Source of the DNA: Amaranthus tricolor
Lineage: Eukaryota; Streptophyta; Magnoliopsida; Caryophyllales; Amaranthaceae
Assembly (NCBI RefSeq): GCF_026212465.1
Contig: NC_080052.1
Span: forward strand, 12,804,434 to 12,868,433
Direction of reading: 5' to 3'
Length of the DNA stretch: 64,000 nt
Part shown: one piece after another, positions 1 to 10,567 of the stretch
Layout: every line of letters begins with the position of its first letter
Position numbering within the stretch: the stretch's first letter is position 1
Position numbers and translations under genes: made by a program
Notes under the pieces: generated by a model
Told to the model about the DNA's origin: nothing
Seen by the model: the letters and a program-made list of their open reading frames with translations, nothing else
The model's database searches: none

Positions 1-3000
1 GAATCGTCGGAATTTATTGATGGCGTATTAGAATTTTGTAGTATTGCGGTTGAACATCAAGTTAGGACGGGGGGAGTTGGTTTTTATTGCCCATGTGTCA
101 GTTGTGGCAATGTATCAAAGGTAGATAGTGTTGATATCCTTAGGGAGCACATACTTCGACGTGGGTTTAGGCCTCAATATCATGTTTGGGTTTGGCATGG
201 TGAGGAGGGAGTTTACAAAGAGAAAAGTGTTGTTGAGGACGTCAATAATGTGGCCGATGTCAATGAGGATGTAGTAGATCATGTTGATGGGTATGAGACA
301 GATGAAGAGAATGTCGATGAGGATGTGGATCGTGTTGATGAGAGGATGGAGGGACTCGAGGATGAGTTAGGAAAACGTCCTCGTGTTTTTGACTTGTTGA
401 CAGAGGCTTCTCAAAAGCCTTTGTACCCTGGATGTACAAAGTTCACCAAACTAACAGCAGTGTTGACAATTTTCAACATTAAGTCAAAGTTCAATTGGAG
501 TGACGCTAGTTTCACAATGTTATTAGAAGCGTTAGGTGAGATGCTTCCTGAGGGAAATGAACTTCCAAAGTCGACATATTATCCCAAAAAGCTCATGTGT
601 CCTTTCGGTTTAGAGTACCAGAAGATTCATGCATGTCCGAATGATTGTGTGTTGTATCGGAATGAAAGCGAGAACTTAGAAGAGTGTCCTAGGTGTGGGT
701 TATCGCGCTACAAGCGTAAAGGGGCTCGGGATGCTAAAGGGCCCCCGGCTAAGGTATTGTGGTATCTTCCAATAATACCTAAATTCAAGCGCTTGTTTTC
801 TATAAAGAAATATGCGTTAAATTTGAGGTGGCATGCAGATAGGGTGAAGAAAGGTCACTTGCTCACACATCCATCTGATTCTCCGGAGTGGAAGAGTATT
901 GATAGGTTGTATAAGACTTTTGGGAATGAGGTTCGTAATTTAAGGCTCGGACTGTGTATGGATGGAATGAACCCATTCGGCAATCTTAGTTCTCAACATA
1001 GTACTTGGCCGGTACTTTTAGTGATCTATAATTTGCCACCTTGGTTGTGTATGAAGCGTATGTACATAATGCTTTCGCTTCTTATCTCGGGTCCTAAACA
1101 ACCTGGCAATGACATAGATGTGTATCTTGCACCTCTCGTTGAGGATTTGAGAAAGATGTGGGATGAAGGCGTTTCAGTGTTTAATGCATATGCTAATGAG
1201 GAGTCACCTTGCGAGCAATGCTTTTATGCACCGTTAATGATTTTCCGGCATATGGCAACTTATCGGGGTATAAGAACAAAGGGAAGAAAGCATGCCCAAT
1301 ATGTATCGATGACATGGAATCCACGTGGATTCCTAAGTGCAAACACGTATTCATGCACCATCGAAAGTTCCTCCCACGAGACCACCAATATCGTAAGAAG
1401 AAGAAGTTGTTCAACGGGGAGGTTGAGGACCGTGTAGCTCGTCGACCGTTGACCGGTTATGAGGTTTATGAACAGGTTAAGGGAGTTGAGATTGTATTTG
1501 GTAAAACGCGGCAAGTGCAAGGGGGTAAAGACCGATTATGGAAAAAAGAATCAATCTTTTGGAAGCTTCCATATTGGAGAGATCTACAGGTTAGGCATTG
1601 TCTTGACGTTATGCATATAGAGAAAAATGTATGCGATGCCATACTCGGGACTCTCATGTACATTCCGGGTAAGACAAAAGATGTTAGGGTCGTGCGAGAT
1701 TGGTTTGAATGTAAGGGTCTTCGTCCGGAGTTGTGGGCACATGTTAAGGTGAGTAAGAAAAGAAATAGAGCTGATGAAGTTGGTGGCAGTAAGAAGATGA
1801 GTAATGACAAAGTTTATTTGCCTCCAGCTTGCTATACATTGTCCAAAGCAGAGAAGCAGACATTTTGTGAGTGTTTGTATGGCATTAAGGTTCCGTCTGG
1901 GTACTCATCCAACATGAAGAGATTTGTGATCCTAAATGGTGAGCTGAAGTTGGGAAGCATGAAATCTCACGATTGCCATGTAATGATGCAAGTGTTCTTA
2001 CCAATTGCAATCCGTGGAATACTGCCAAAACATGTGAGATATGCTATTACCGAGCTATGTTCGTTCTTCAACACAATTTGTAGTAAAGTTTTTGATCCCT
2101 TTAAACTTGATGCACTTCAACTCGACGTGATTGTAATTTTATGCAAGTTTGAGATGTATTTTCCACCTTCTTTCTTTGACATAATGGTTCATCTTATTGT
2201 CCATCTTGTTCGTGAGATCAAGCTTTTGGGTCCAGTTTTTTTAAGGTGGTGTTATCCTTTTGAAAGACACATGGGTGTTTTACAAAACAAGGTGAGGAAT
2301 CCAGCACAACCCGAGGGGAGTATGATTCAAGGCACTGTGAGCGATAAGATTAGTAACTTTATAGCCGAGTATTTGGCCATGGCAAAGCCTATTGGACTTC
2401 CCACCTCTAGGCATGAAGGAAGGCTTGAGGGAAAAGGAACAATTGGCTCCAAATCGGTCACACCTCCTCGAGAAAGCCTTCTACAAGCACACTTGTATGT
2501 GTTGCATCATATTCCGGAAGTTCATCCTTTTTTGAGTGAGCATTTTGATATATTGCGCGTAAAACATCTTTCTAAAGGGGATAGGGCATTGATGCAGTTG
2601 CATAACAAGACGTTTATTAATTGGTTTCATAATCGAGTAATATGCGAAGAACTCAAGGGTGTATCCGAAATTGTTAAGTGGTTAGCTTTTGGTCCTCGTG
2701 ATGATGTCAACAAATATGAGGGTTACGATGTCAATGGCTTCACATTTTGGACTGAGGGTCAAGACAAGAAGTCATCGTATCTACAGAATAGTGGGGTTTC
2801 TATTTTGGCGTCATCTACATTTTACGCGAGTGCGAAGGATCAAGCGCCGGTTGATGCTAAATTGGTATACTACGGGCGGGTACATGAAATACGGGAGCTT
2901 GACTACTCTACTTTCAATATTGGTCTTTTCAAATGTAAGTGGGTAGATAATAATCGACGATGCATTAAAAATGATGACCCTTGTGGATTTAGTCTTGTAG

Positions 3001-3233
3001 ACTTAGCTCGTTTGCGTGATAGTGAGGAGCCATTCATACTAGCTACACAAGCCAAGCAAGTATTCTACATTGTCGACCCGTCTGATAAAAAATGATCTAT
3101 TGTTGTACCGGGAAAAAGAAGTATCCTTGGTATAGGTGATGTTGAGGATGAGGAAGAATATGATGCTTTTGAAGACTCCCCTCCCTTTATCTATCCAAAA
3201 TCAGTGGATCAAGATGATGTTATATGCGTGTAG
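1..3233 (+). pseudogene. CACTA (En/Spm) TNP2-type transposase, 5' end outside window, disrupted
   Basis: The reading frame is open from base 1, so the true start lies upstream; the GTG at 250 is not a start. In order I see a transposase-associated zinc domain (Cys pattern CPCVSC near 90-110), an acidic linker, the TNP2 transposase region (about 430-1700), then DUF4218-like and DUF4216-like regions (about 2040-2450 and 2790-3000). This family cuts and pastes CACTA elements by binding their ends. Two lesions are visible. The frame shifts by one base at about 1200-1209 (a single lost T in an EEF-type codon run would explain it). An in-frame TGA at 3093-3095 stands where relatives have Trp, and coding-like sequence continues after it to a TAG at 3231. 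The ending resembles the usual acidic TNP2 tail. The identity is firm; activity is unlikely. Confidence 0.93.
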
Positions 3234-3460
3234 ATCACACGGAAGGAATACATTTGAATTAAGTCATTCACAAGGTATGAATTTAAAGCTTTTTAAAGTT
3301 TTTTTGGCACTTGATTTGTTTTGCATGAAACATTGCACATAACACTATTTGTTATATATTATTGTGTTGAACGTATTAGAATTGTTTGTCATATTCTTAA
3401 TATTACTTAGCTTATGTTCTAATATATTTCTATTCATATTTTTTCAGGTACTGATATACA

Positions 3461-4572
3461 ATGCATTTATTCAGAGACGAAATTGTCCCCGAGATTGAGA
3501 CCTCGGATAATGAGCATCGTAGTAATGACAGCGAAGAAGACCAAATTGTGAGATACGAGCGTATGGCTGAAGACGCTCCACCGATTGACAATGATTTTGA
3601 AACTGAAGACGCCCCACCAATGGATGCTCTCACGACTACCAGTAAGAAAAGAAAAGGGTGAGGTCCTACAAAAAAACCTCAAAGTCACAGAAACCTATGC
3701 ATTTGGAATACAATGCATTGGGTCAACCCTGCAGAAAATGGCGTAGGCAATATGGAAAACAAGTGGGTCTATGTATCCGCAAGCTTTCCATATTGCACGC
3801 ATGGAACGAGGTTCCAGATGGTTTGAAGAACTCTCTATGGCATGATACTATGGTAAGCAACTTTACTATTTTTACTCATTTATTTTCATTTTAAAATTAA
3901 TTTGATTGATAGTAATAAATATAAATTTTTTTTGTAGAATCTTTTCCACATCGAGAGCGATGAGGACAAGAAGAATGTGTTTCTTTCAGCTGTTGCTGAA
4001 AAATTCAGAGATTTCAAATCCAAGCTAGTAACTGGCTGGATTACGAAGAGCCGTGCCCGTACGACCAAAAAGTTCAAAACGGGAAACGAAGGTGGAGAGC
4101 AAGCACCTTCGAAGATGCCCTACGAAATATGGCGTCACATTTCGAAGAGGGATTGGGAGGCCTTTGTTGCCAAAAGAACAACTCCCATAGAAGTTGTAAG
4201 TATTTCATATTATATTATAGTTTACCAATTTGAATTTACTTCTTTTGATTCAGTCATTAAATTAATACATGACATTCGATTTCTATTGATTAATTAGGAA
4301 AAGCGTGGTAAAGCTTCTGATTCTGCAAGCAAAAGGAAGTTTTACCATCGCTTAGGCCAGAAAACGTACGATGAGGTCCGAAAAGAGTGGGTGGATGCGG
4401 GTTTATACCCCAATCAAAGTTCATCCACGCCCTCATCTACGACTACCTCCGCATCCGTGAATACTCTTGCTGGAGATCGGGTGCGTGATTGGTATTGCGG
4501 GCTTCATTCCCGAGATGCAAGTGGTAAATTTACCATTAATGATCCGGGAACGAAGAAGGTTGCTGATGCTGT
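3461..4572 (+). pseudogene. CACTA second gene, 5' part: Ptta/En/Spm plant transposase domain (TNPA-like)
   Basis: Exons separated by short AT-rich introns encode an acidic leader (3461-3661), then sequence with LGQPCRKWRRQYG, then a lysine-rich block containing FKSKLVTGWITKSR, then a block with RKEWVDAGLYPNQ. This order is the plant Ptta/En/Spm (transposase_24) family found next to TNP2 in CACTA elements, where it is thought to bind subterminal repeats. Introns appear near 3853-3936 and 4198-4297 (GT..AG). The frame changes between 3658 and the next coding block, so either a further intron or a frameshift lies there. The Ulp1-like exons downstream appear to belong to the same transcription unit. 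The exact start and splice sites are uncertain. Confidence 0.8.
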
Positions 4573-5488
4573 GGTGAGTTTTGAAATTATTAAGTATATT
4601 CTTCATTTGTTTTGTATTCTTTGGCTTTGATGTACTTATACTAATTGCTATATATGTCACTTTTTATTTGAACAGATGCTGAACAGATCCGGGAGCAATA
4701 CTGCTTTTTAGAGAGCCCGTTTGTAATTATTGGTCCTAGTGACATCGGGCAATTTTTGAGAGGAGAGATGCTGAACGTAGCTCTTTTCCATGTCTACATG
4801 AGGTGATGTTCATTATCTTAGAAGTTAGGCATTGTTGTTTAATTGTTTTAATGACCGAATTACTAACAAAATTCTCTTATTTGTGAGTTTAGTGCGGCTT
4901 ACGAGGAGCTAAATTCTTGCGAACCTCCAATAAAAATTGGATGGTTTTGTCCGGAGTCGATTTCGGGTAGTAAATGTAGATTGATCCAGATTAGGTCAGA
5001 GCATACATTGAGACTGCTTTGACTAATTCCCTTGCATCTAAACACACATTCATTCTGGCTCCATATTGGGAAGAGTAAGTTTTATTATTGAAATTGAACT
5101 TATCTTTTGATTTTTAAAGTCACCTAATCTCTAATTTGTTGATATTAAATTTGTGTTTGTAGTTTGCATTGGATACTTTTGATCATTTGTCCTTTAACAA
5201 ACACTGTGCACGTCTTCGACTCTTTACAAAAACCTCAAAGCCCACCTCACAACACAAGATTCAAAGCGTTGTTGAATGCGTACGTAATATTAATTATTTT
5301 ACCAATTTGATTTAATTAAGTGTTATATATATATATATATATATATAAATAGTAATACTTTTCCCATGCGTTTCAGCGCAATGAAAAGAGTGCGTGGACA
5401 AATGGGATCTACATCCAGAGCCACATTTCCAAAATGGATAGCAAGAAAGGTACACAAATTCGATTTTATGCATTTTTAAGCGTTTTTG

Positions 5489-7380
5489 TCAATTTCGCGT
5501 GTAAAGTAGGTCAAAATTGGTTTGTTATGCACGAAACTTCGCACACAAGACTATTTGGCATATATTATTGTGTTGAAATGGTTAGAATTGAAAATAATAG
5601 TCATATGCTAGAAATTAGGTGTTAAGTTGCGATTTTAAGGGTTTTTAAGCGTTTTTGTCAATTTCGCGCGTAAAGTAGGTCAAACTTAGTTTGTTATTCA
5701 CGAAACTTGGCACACAACACTATTTGGCATATATTATTGTGTTGAAATGGTTAAAATTAAAAATAATAGTCATATGCTAGAAAATAGGTGTTAAGTTGCG
5801 ATTTTAAGGGTTTTTAAGCGTTTTTGTCAATTTCGCGCGTAAAGTAGGTCAAACATGGTTTGTTATGCACGAAACTTGGCACACAACACTATTTGGCATA
5901 TATTATTGTGTTGAAATGGTTAGAATTGAAAATAATAGTCATATGTTAGAAATTAGGTGTTAAGTTGCGATTTTAAGAGTTTTTAAGCGTTTTTGTCAAT
6001 TTCGCGCATAACGTAGGTCAAACTTGGTTTGTTATGCACGAAACATGGCACACAACACTATTTGGCATATATTATTGTGTTGAAATGGTTAAAATTGAAA
6101 ATAATAGTCATATTCTAGAAATTAGAAGTTAAGTTGCGATTTTATGGGTTTTTAAACGTTTTTTTCAATTTCGCGCGTAAAGTACTTAAACTTGGTTTTG
6201 ATGCGAAACCGGGGCTGATTAAGGCCTTGGTTATGCAAGGATTAATGTTGTGCGTAAGATTTGATTAGTGACACAGTCAAAAACTACAAATGATCATGAA
6301 AAGAACACGAAACAACCACAAACACTTAAACAAAATTCTGATCTAGCAAACTGTCGAGCAGCCCTCCTTCAGCTCAGCTTCTAGGAGTCCACGGGGATTG
6401 CTAGAATGGTTTTAGGATCTTGATAGCTAGATCTAAGTACGAAGATTCCATTTCCACTTTAGCCTAGGTCCTGGATGCATAGGTTTGGTCTCCACGTGTC
6501 GTGCAAGGTGGTCTGGTCACTAGTTTGCTGCTGTGTCAATTTCGCGCGTAAAGTAGGTCAAACATGGTTTGTTATGCACGAAAATTGGCACACAACACTA
6601 TTTGGCATATATTATTGTGTTGAAATGGTTAGAATTGATAATAATAGTCATATGCTAGAAATTAGAAGTTAAGTTGCGATTTTAAGGGTTTTTAAGCGTT
6701 TTTGTCAATTTCTCGCGTAAAGTAGGTCAAACATGGTTTGTTATGCACGAAACTTGGCACACAAGACTATTTGGCATATATTATTGTGTTGAAATGGTTA
6801 AAATTGAAAATAATAGTCATATGCTAGAAATTAGAAGTTAAGTTGCGATTTTAAGGGTTTTTAAGCGTTTTTGTCAATTTCGCGCGTAAAGTAGGTCAAA
6901 CATGGTTTGTTATGCACGAAACTTGGCACACAACACTATTTGGCATATATTATTGTGTTTAAATGGTTTGAATTGAAAATAATAGTCATATGCTAGAAAT
7001 TAGGTGTTAAGTTGCGATTTTAAGGGTTTTTAATCGTTTTTGTCAATTTCGCGCGTAAAGTAGGTCAAACATGGTTTGTTATGCACGAAACTTGGCACAC
7101 AACACTATTTGGCATATATTATTGTGTTGAAATGGTTAGAATTGAAAATAATAGTCATATGCAGGAAATTAGGTGTTAAGTTGCGATTTTAAGGGTTTTT
7201 AAGCGTTTTTGTCAATTTCGCGCGTAACGTAGGTCAAACTTGGTTTGTTATGCACGAAACTTGGCACACAACACTATTTGGCATATATTATTGTGTTGAA
7301 ATGGTTAAAATTGAAAATAATAGTCATATTCTAGAAATTAGAAGTTAAGTTGCGATTTTATGCATTTTTAACCGTTTTTG
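5489..7380 (+). repeat. 169-bp tandem repeat array inside the CACTA protease intron
   Basis: The marker GTCAATTTCGCG recurs at about 5488, 5657, 5826, 5995, 6164, then after an insertion at 6534, 6704, 6873, 7042, 7211 and (degenerate) 7380. The spacing is 169 bp, once 170. Each unit also carries a GTTATGCACGAAACTTGGCACACAA-type segment and an ATATTATTGTGTTGAAATGG-type segment. Units differ by only a few bases. The array fills the intron between GT at 5450 and AG at 7404. Short ORFs over it (for example 5434-5625 and 6475-6672) are artefacts of the repeat. The same repeat, inverted, occurs at 8232-9350. Confidence 0.95.
6192..6533 (-). mobile_element. Truncated LTR fragment inserted in the 169-bp array
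   Basis: About 340 bp interrupts the array. Its first about 45 bases (starting TGATGCGAAACC) are the reverse complement of the right end of the solo LTR at 55428-55472, with few differences, so this is a minus-strand piece of the same LTR family. The right edge returns to the array at TGTCAATTTCGCG without a matching target duplication, so I infer truncation or recombination after insertion. Confidence 0.7.
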
Positions 7381-7739
7381 ACAGTAACATATATTTTCTC
7401 TTAGTGCTTTCAACAACCTTCTTCTTCCGTTGACTGCGGCTACTACGCGCTGAAGTATATGGACGATATTATAAATTCCGTGAAAGACTTTGGAGTCGAA
7501 ACTATAGATGCCGTAAGTATTTGTTACGTTCTTAAATAAATAAATTATTGGTAAAATCTAATGTTTCTATATTAATCTTTTATTTTAATATTATATATAG
7601 GTTTTAAACGACATTCCGAGGGAAACACGCCCTTTGAGAAGTGAAGAGATGCGCGAATTAAAAGACAAGATTGCCGCGTATCTTGCTAATATTTGTCCTT
7701 GATAAATTGTAATTATTATAGATTATTTTTTATACTTTA

Positions 7740-7861
<122 letters not shown>

Positions 7862-7989
7862 GTACATAATATTATATTATATATACGAGCGAGAGTTTAT
7901 TATTACAAAGAGATTAATGTTTGTGATTATCATTGGATTAATCACTGTTATTACATTGTATTATTATAAAACGGAAAAAGAAAAAAAAA

Positions 7990-8231
7990 ATTAAAGAGTA
8001 TTTGCTGCGGTTTTGCCCCATGACCGCAGCAAATAATGCTCCTTATTTGCTGCGGTTATGTTATTTGCTGCGGTTATGCCCCATGACCGCAGCAAATAAG
8101 CCCTTATTTGCTGCGGTTTTGAACCGCAACATTTAAAGTAGGACATTTGCTGCTATCACTATTGCTGGGGGCAGAAACCGCAGGAAATAATGGCAAAAAA
8201 ACCGCAGCAAATGAGGTTTTTTCCACTAGTG
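7990..8231 (+). repeat. CACTA element 1: subterminal repeats and 3' terminus
   Basis: The motif TTTGCTGCGGTT and its inverse AACCGCAGCAAA occur many times in both orientations, several as inverted pairs separated by short loops. Such subterminal repeats are the usual binding sites of the small CACTA transposase. The block ends in GTTTTTTCCACTAGTG with CACTAGTG at 8224-8231, the inverted form of a CACTAGTGGAAAAAAC-type start. Sequence after 8231 resumes an inverted 169-bp array, so this is the element boundary. The expected 3-bp target duplication would be CAA on this side; the left end is outside the window. Confidence 0.9.
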
Positions 8232-9350
8232 CAATGATTTTCAATTCTAACCAATTCAAAACAATAATATATACCAAATAATGTTGTGTGCCATGTTTCG
8301 TGCAAAACAAACTAAGTTTGAGCTACTTTATGCGCAAAAGTGCCAAAAACGCTTAAACCGCATAAAATCGCAACTTAACACGTAATTTCTAGCTAATGAC
8401 TATGATTTTCAATTCTAACCACTTCAACACAATAATATATACCAAATAATATTTTGTGCCATGTTTCGTTCAAATCAAACCAAGTTTAAGCTAATTAACA
8501 ATACCAAACCAAGAAACAACAAAAGAGAGTAGTTAAGGACAGCAGCCTACCCGCTGACCAACCTACCTTGCCGCGTGGTTTGAGCCTTAACCAAGGATAC
8601 CTGGAGCCAAAAAACCATGGAAACGTGATCTCTATACATGGACCAAGCCATCAAAGCCCAAGAACCATGAATGTGGTGCACACAGCTCACTAGGATACGA
8701 GCGCAAGGTGGGCCAGTCACTGATCAGTGTTGATCAGTGCCCAAGCTAAGTGTTTTGGTTTTTAATTTTTGTTTTAAGAGGTATATTGTATAGCACGTGA
8801 TGTTTATAGCCGTTAGCTAGCTATAAACCTATAAATAGAGGTTGTCTCTCATGTATATGGATTCAGTTTTGTGATTAATAAGAATTCTCACTACGCAAAA
8901 GTGCCAAAAACGCTTAAAAACCCTTAAAATCGCAACTTAACACGTAATTTCTAGTATACGACAATGATTTTCAATTATAACCACTTCAACACAATAATAT
9001 ATACCAAATAGTGTTGTGTGCCAAGTTTCGTGCAAAAAAAACCAACTTTGAGCTACTTTATGCGCAAAAGTGCCAAAACCGCTTAATAAACGCATAAAAT
9101 CGTAACTTAACACGTAATTTCTAGCATACGACAATGATTTTCAATTCCAACCAATTCAAAACAATAATATATACCAAATAATATTGTGTGCCAAGTTTTG
9201 TGCAAAACAAACCAAGTTTGAGCTACTTTATGCGCAAAAGTGCCAAAAACGCTTAAAAACACATAAAATCGCAACTTAACACCTAATTTCTAGCATACGC
9301 CAATGATTTTCAATTCTAACCAATTCAAAACAATAATATATATACCAAAT
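8232..9350 (-). repeat. 169-bp array of CACTA element 2 (inverted orientation)
   Basis: CAATGATTTTCAATT-type markers at about 8232, 8403, 8962, 9131 and 9301 show the same 169-170 bp repeat as at 5489-7380, on the opposite strand and more diverged. An unrelated LTR-like segment (8492-8893) interrupts it. Left of 8232 the array is cut by CACTA element 1, so element 1 inserted into this array. Confidence 0.9.
8492..8893 (+). mobile_element. Solo-LTR-like insertion in the inverted array
   Basis: About 400 bp of non-array sequence contains a TATA-like CTATAAATAGAGG near 8830 followed by a short transcribed-looking leader. The layout (AGCACGTG, a TAGCCGTTA segment, then TATA) resembles the solo LTR at 49576-55472. 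Edges are fuzzy and I find no clear target duplication, so family and boundaries are tentative. Confidence 0.5.
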
Positions 9351-9540
9351 AATGTTGTGCTCCCTAAGGATATCAACACTATCTACCTTTGATACATTGC
9401 CACAACTGACACATGGGCAATAAAAACCAACTCCCCCTGTCCTAACTTGATGTTCAACCGCAATACTACAAAATTCTAATAGGCCATTAATAAATTCCGA
9501 CGATTCAATGCTTCCATACATCCAAGAACGATCTTTTTTC
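9351..9540 (-). pseudogene. CACTA element 2: TNP2 N-terminal exon remnant
   Basis: Reading minus from an ATG at 9540, the protein begins MKKDRSWMYGSIESSEF and continues through the same zinc-type transposase-associated domain as bases 1-150, almost identical to it. After the ILREH residues it runs straight into the 169-bp array at about 9353. All the rest of the transposase is missing, so this is an internally deleted, non-autonomous CACTA copy. It also shows what the missing N-terminus of element 1 probably looks like. Confidence 0.88.
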
Positions 9541-9544
9541 ATCC

Positions 9545-10284
9545 TAATTAGTGTGATTAATTAATTCAAAACAAAATTAATACACAACTTTTAAACATAT
9601 ATACAATGTTTTTTAAACTGTCCAAATGATGTTTATTGTACTAACCATAATTAATATTTATATATATTAACAACATATAAAAACAATAAAAATAAAATCA
9701 CATTCATAAACTTGGACAACTAATTAACATTCATATCAACAACTCATTCATTTAACCATAAACAACCCTAATTAAACCTAATTTACAAACTAGAAATAAA
9801 TTATGATAAATTTAAAACTTAAAACCACACACATTGATAAAATAAAATGAAGAAATTACTTAAAAATATAACAAAACATGATATATATGATAAATTTAAA
9901 ACTTAAAAACAACAATATAAACATTCATATATAAAGTATGACAAATTTAAACCTACTTTAAAAAATCAAAATGAAAAAAATACGTTGAATTTTCGTGGGT
10001 TTTTCGTGGGTTTAAGAAGAGCAAACCACAATGTGCATGTACAGTATGTATGTTTCGTGGGTTTAAGAAGAGTAGTTTCAAGAAGTAGATGATGAAGAAG
10101 AGCAATAAGAAGTAGATGATGAACAAAGATGATGAACAATGATGAAGAGCAATAACCGCAGTATGTTTCTGTTTGAAAGAGAAGTGCAACAGTCGTATAT
10201 TATGAAAAATGAAGAACTAAATTCAGAATGTACTGTATATGTTTTAATTTATTAACGTTATTGAATTATATTTGGCGATTTGAG
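9545..10284 (-). other. CACTA element 2 5' leader, non-coding
   Basis: AT-rich sequence lies between the terminus and the transposase start. It contains a partial direct repeat of TTTCGTGGGTTTAAGAAGAG (near 9991-10070) and purine-rich GATGATGAA segments (10080-10150). It probably holds the promoter and 5' UTR of the TNP2 gene, but I see no definite site. Confidence 0.55.
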
Positions 10285-10567
10285 AGGAGACAAATGCTGC
10301 GGGCAAGGAAGACAACCGCAGCAATTGAGTAAAGAAGTGCATTATTTGCTGCGGGTGATAAAGAACCAGAGCAATTGGAAGATCTATTTGCTGCGGGCAT
10401 GGAACGAACCGCAGCAATTGAAGCTGCACATGTGTATTTGCTGCGGTCATGGCCTAAACCGTAGCAATTAATGGTTTTTTTCCCTTATTCTTTTTTCTAT
10501 TTATTGCTGCGTATAAACAAAAACCGCAGCAAATGATAAGCAGCAAATACGTTTTTTTCCACTAGTG
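10285..10567 (-). repeat. CACTA element 2: subterminal repeats and terminus
   Basis: Repeated TTTGCTGCGG and CCGCAGCAA motifs, several as inverted pairs, lead to GTTTTTTTCCACTAGTG with CACTAGTG at 10560-10567. On the minus strand this is the 5' end of element 2. The motifs match element 1, so both belong to one family. Sequence after 10567 is a MULE transposase, and the following ATA is consistent with a 3-bp target duplication when compared with the intact coding sequence near 28530. Confidence 0.88.

Larger units (their letters stand above)
4678..7702 (+). pseudogene. CACTA second gene, 3' part: Ulp1-like C48 cysteine protease domain
   Basis: Exons near 4678-4803, 4893-5074, 5161-5280, 5377-5449, 7405-7512 and 7602-7702 encode a SUMO-protease-like (Ulp1, peptidase C48) domain, common as an extra domain in plant CACTA elements. 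The catalytic His (LHWILL, about 5164), Asp (HVFDSL, about 5210), Gln (CFQQPSSS, about 7405) and Cys (DCGYY, about 7432) are all visible, so the active-site set is kept. The exons with His/Asp and with Gln/Cys are separated by a long intron (5450-7404) filled with tandem repeats. Lesions: the exon at 4893-5074 changes frame near 4990 and has a TAG close to that point, so the gene as it stands is probably broken. Its substrate is unknown. It ends in TGA at 7700-7702. Confidence 0.82.

Noticed and set aside
250..3095. Two separate transposase genes starting at 250 and 1209
   Set aside because: These starts are GTG and TTG codons inside one longer reading frame that is open from base 1 and broken by a one-base shift; they are not plant start codons.
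5489..7380. Centromeric satellite
   Set aside because: The monomer length fits, but the array is short, sits between exons of a CACTA gene and recurs in a second element of the same family; no evidence for a centromere.
10244..10471. Short overlapping ORFs on both strands in the CACTA end
   Set aside because: They arise from the inverted subterminal repeats and have no domain.
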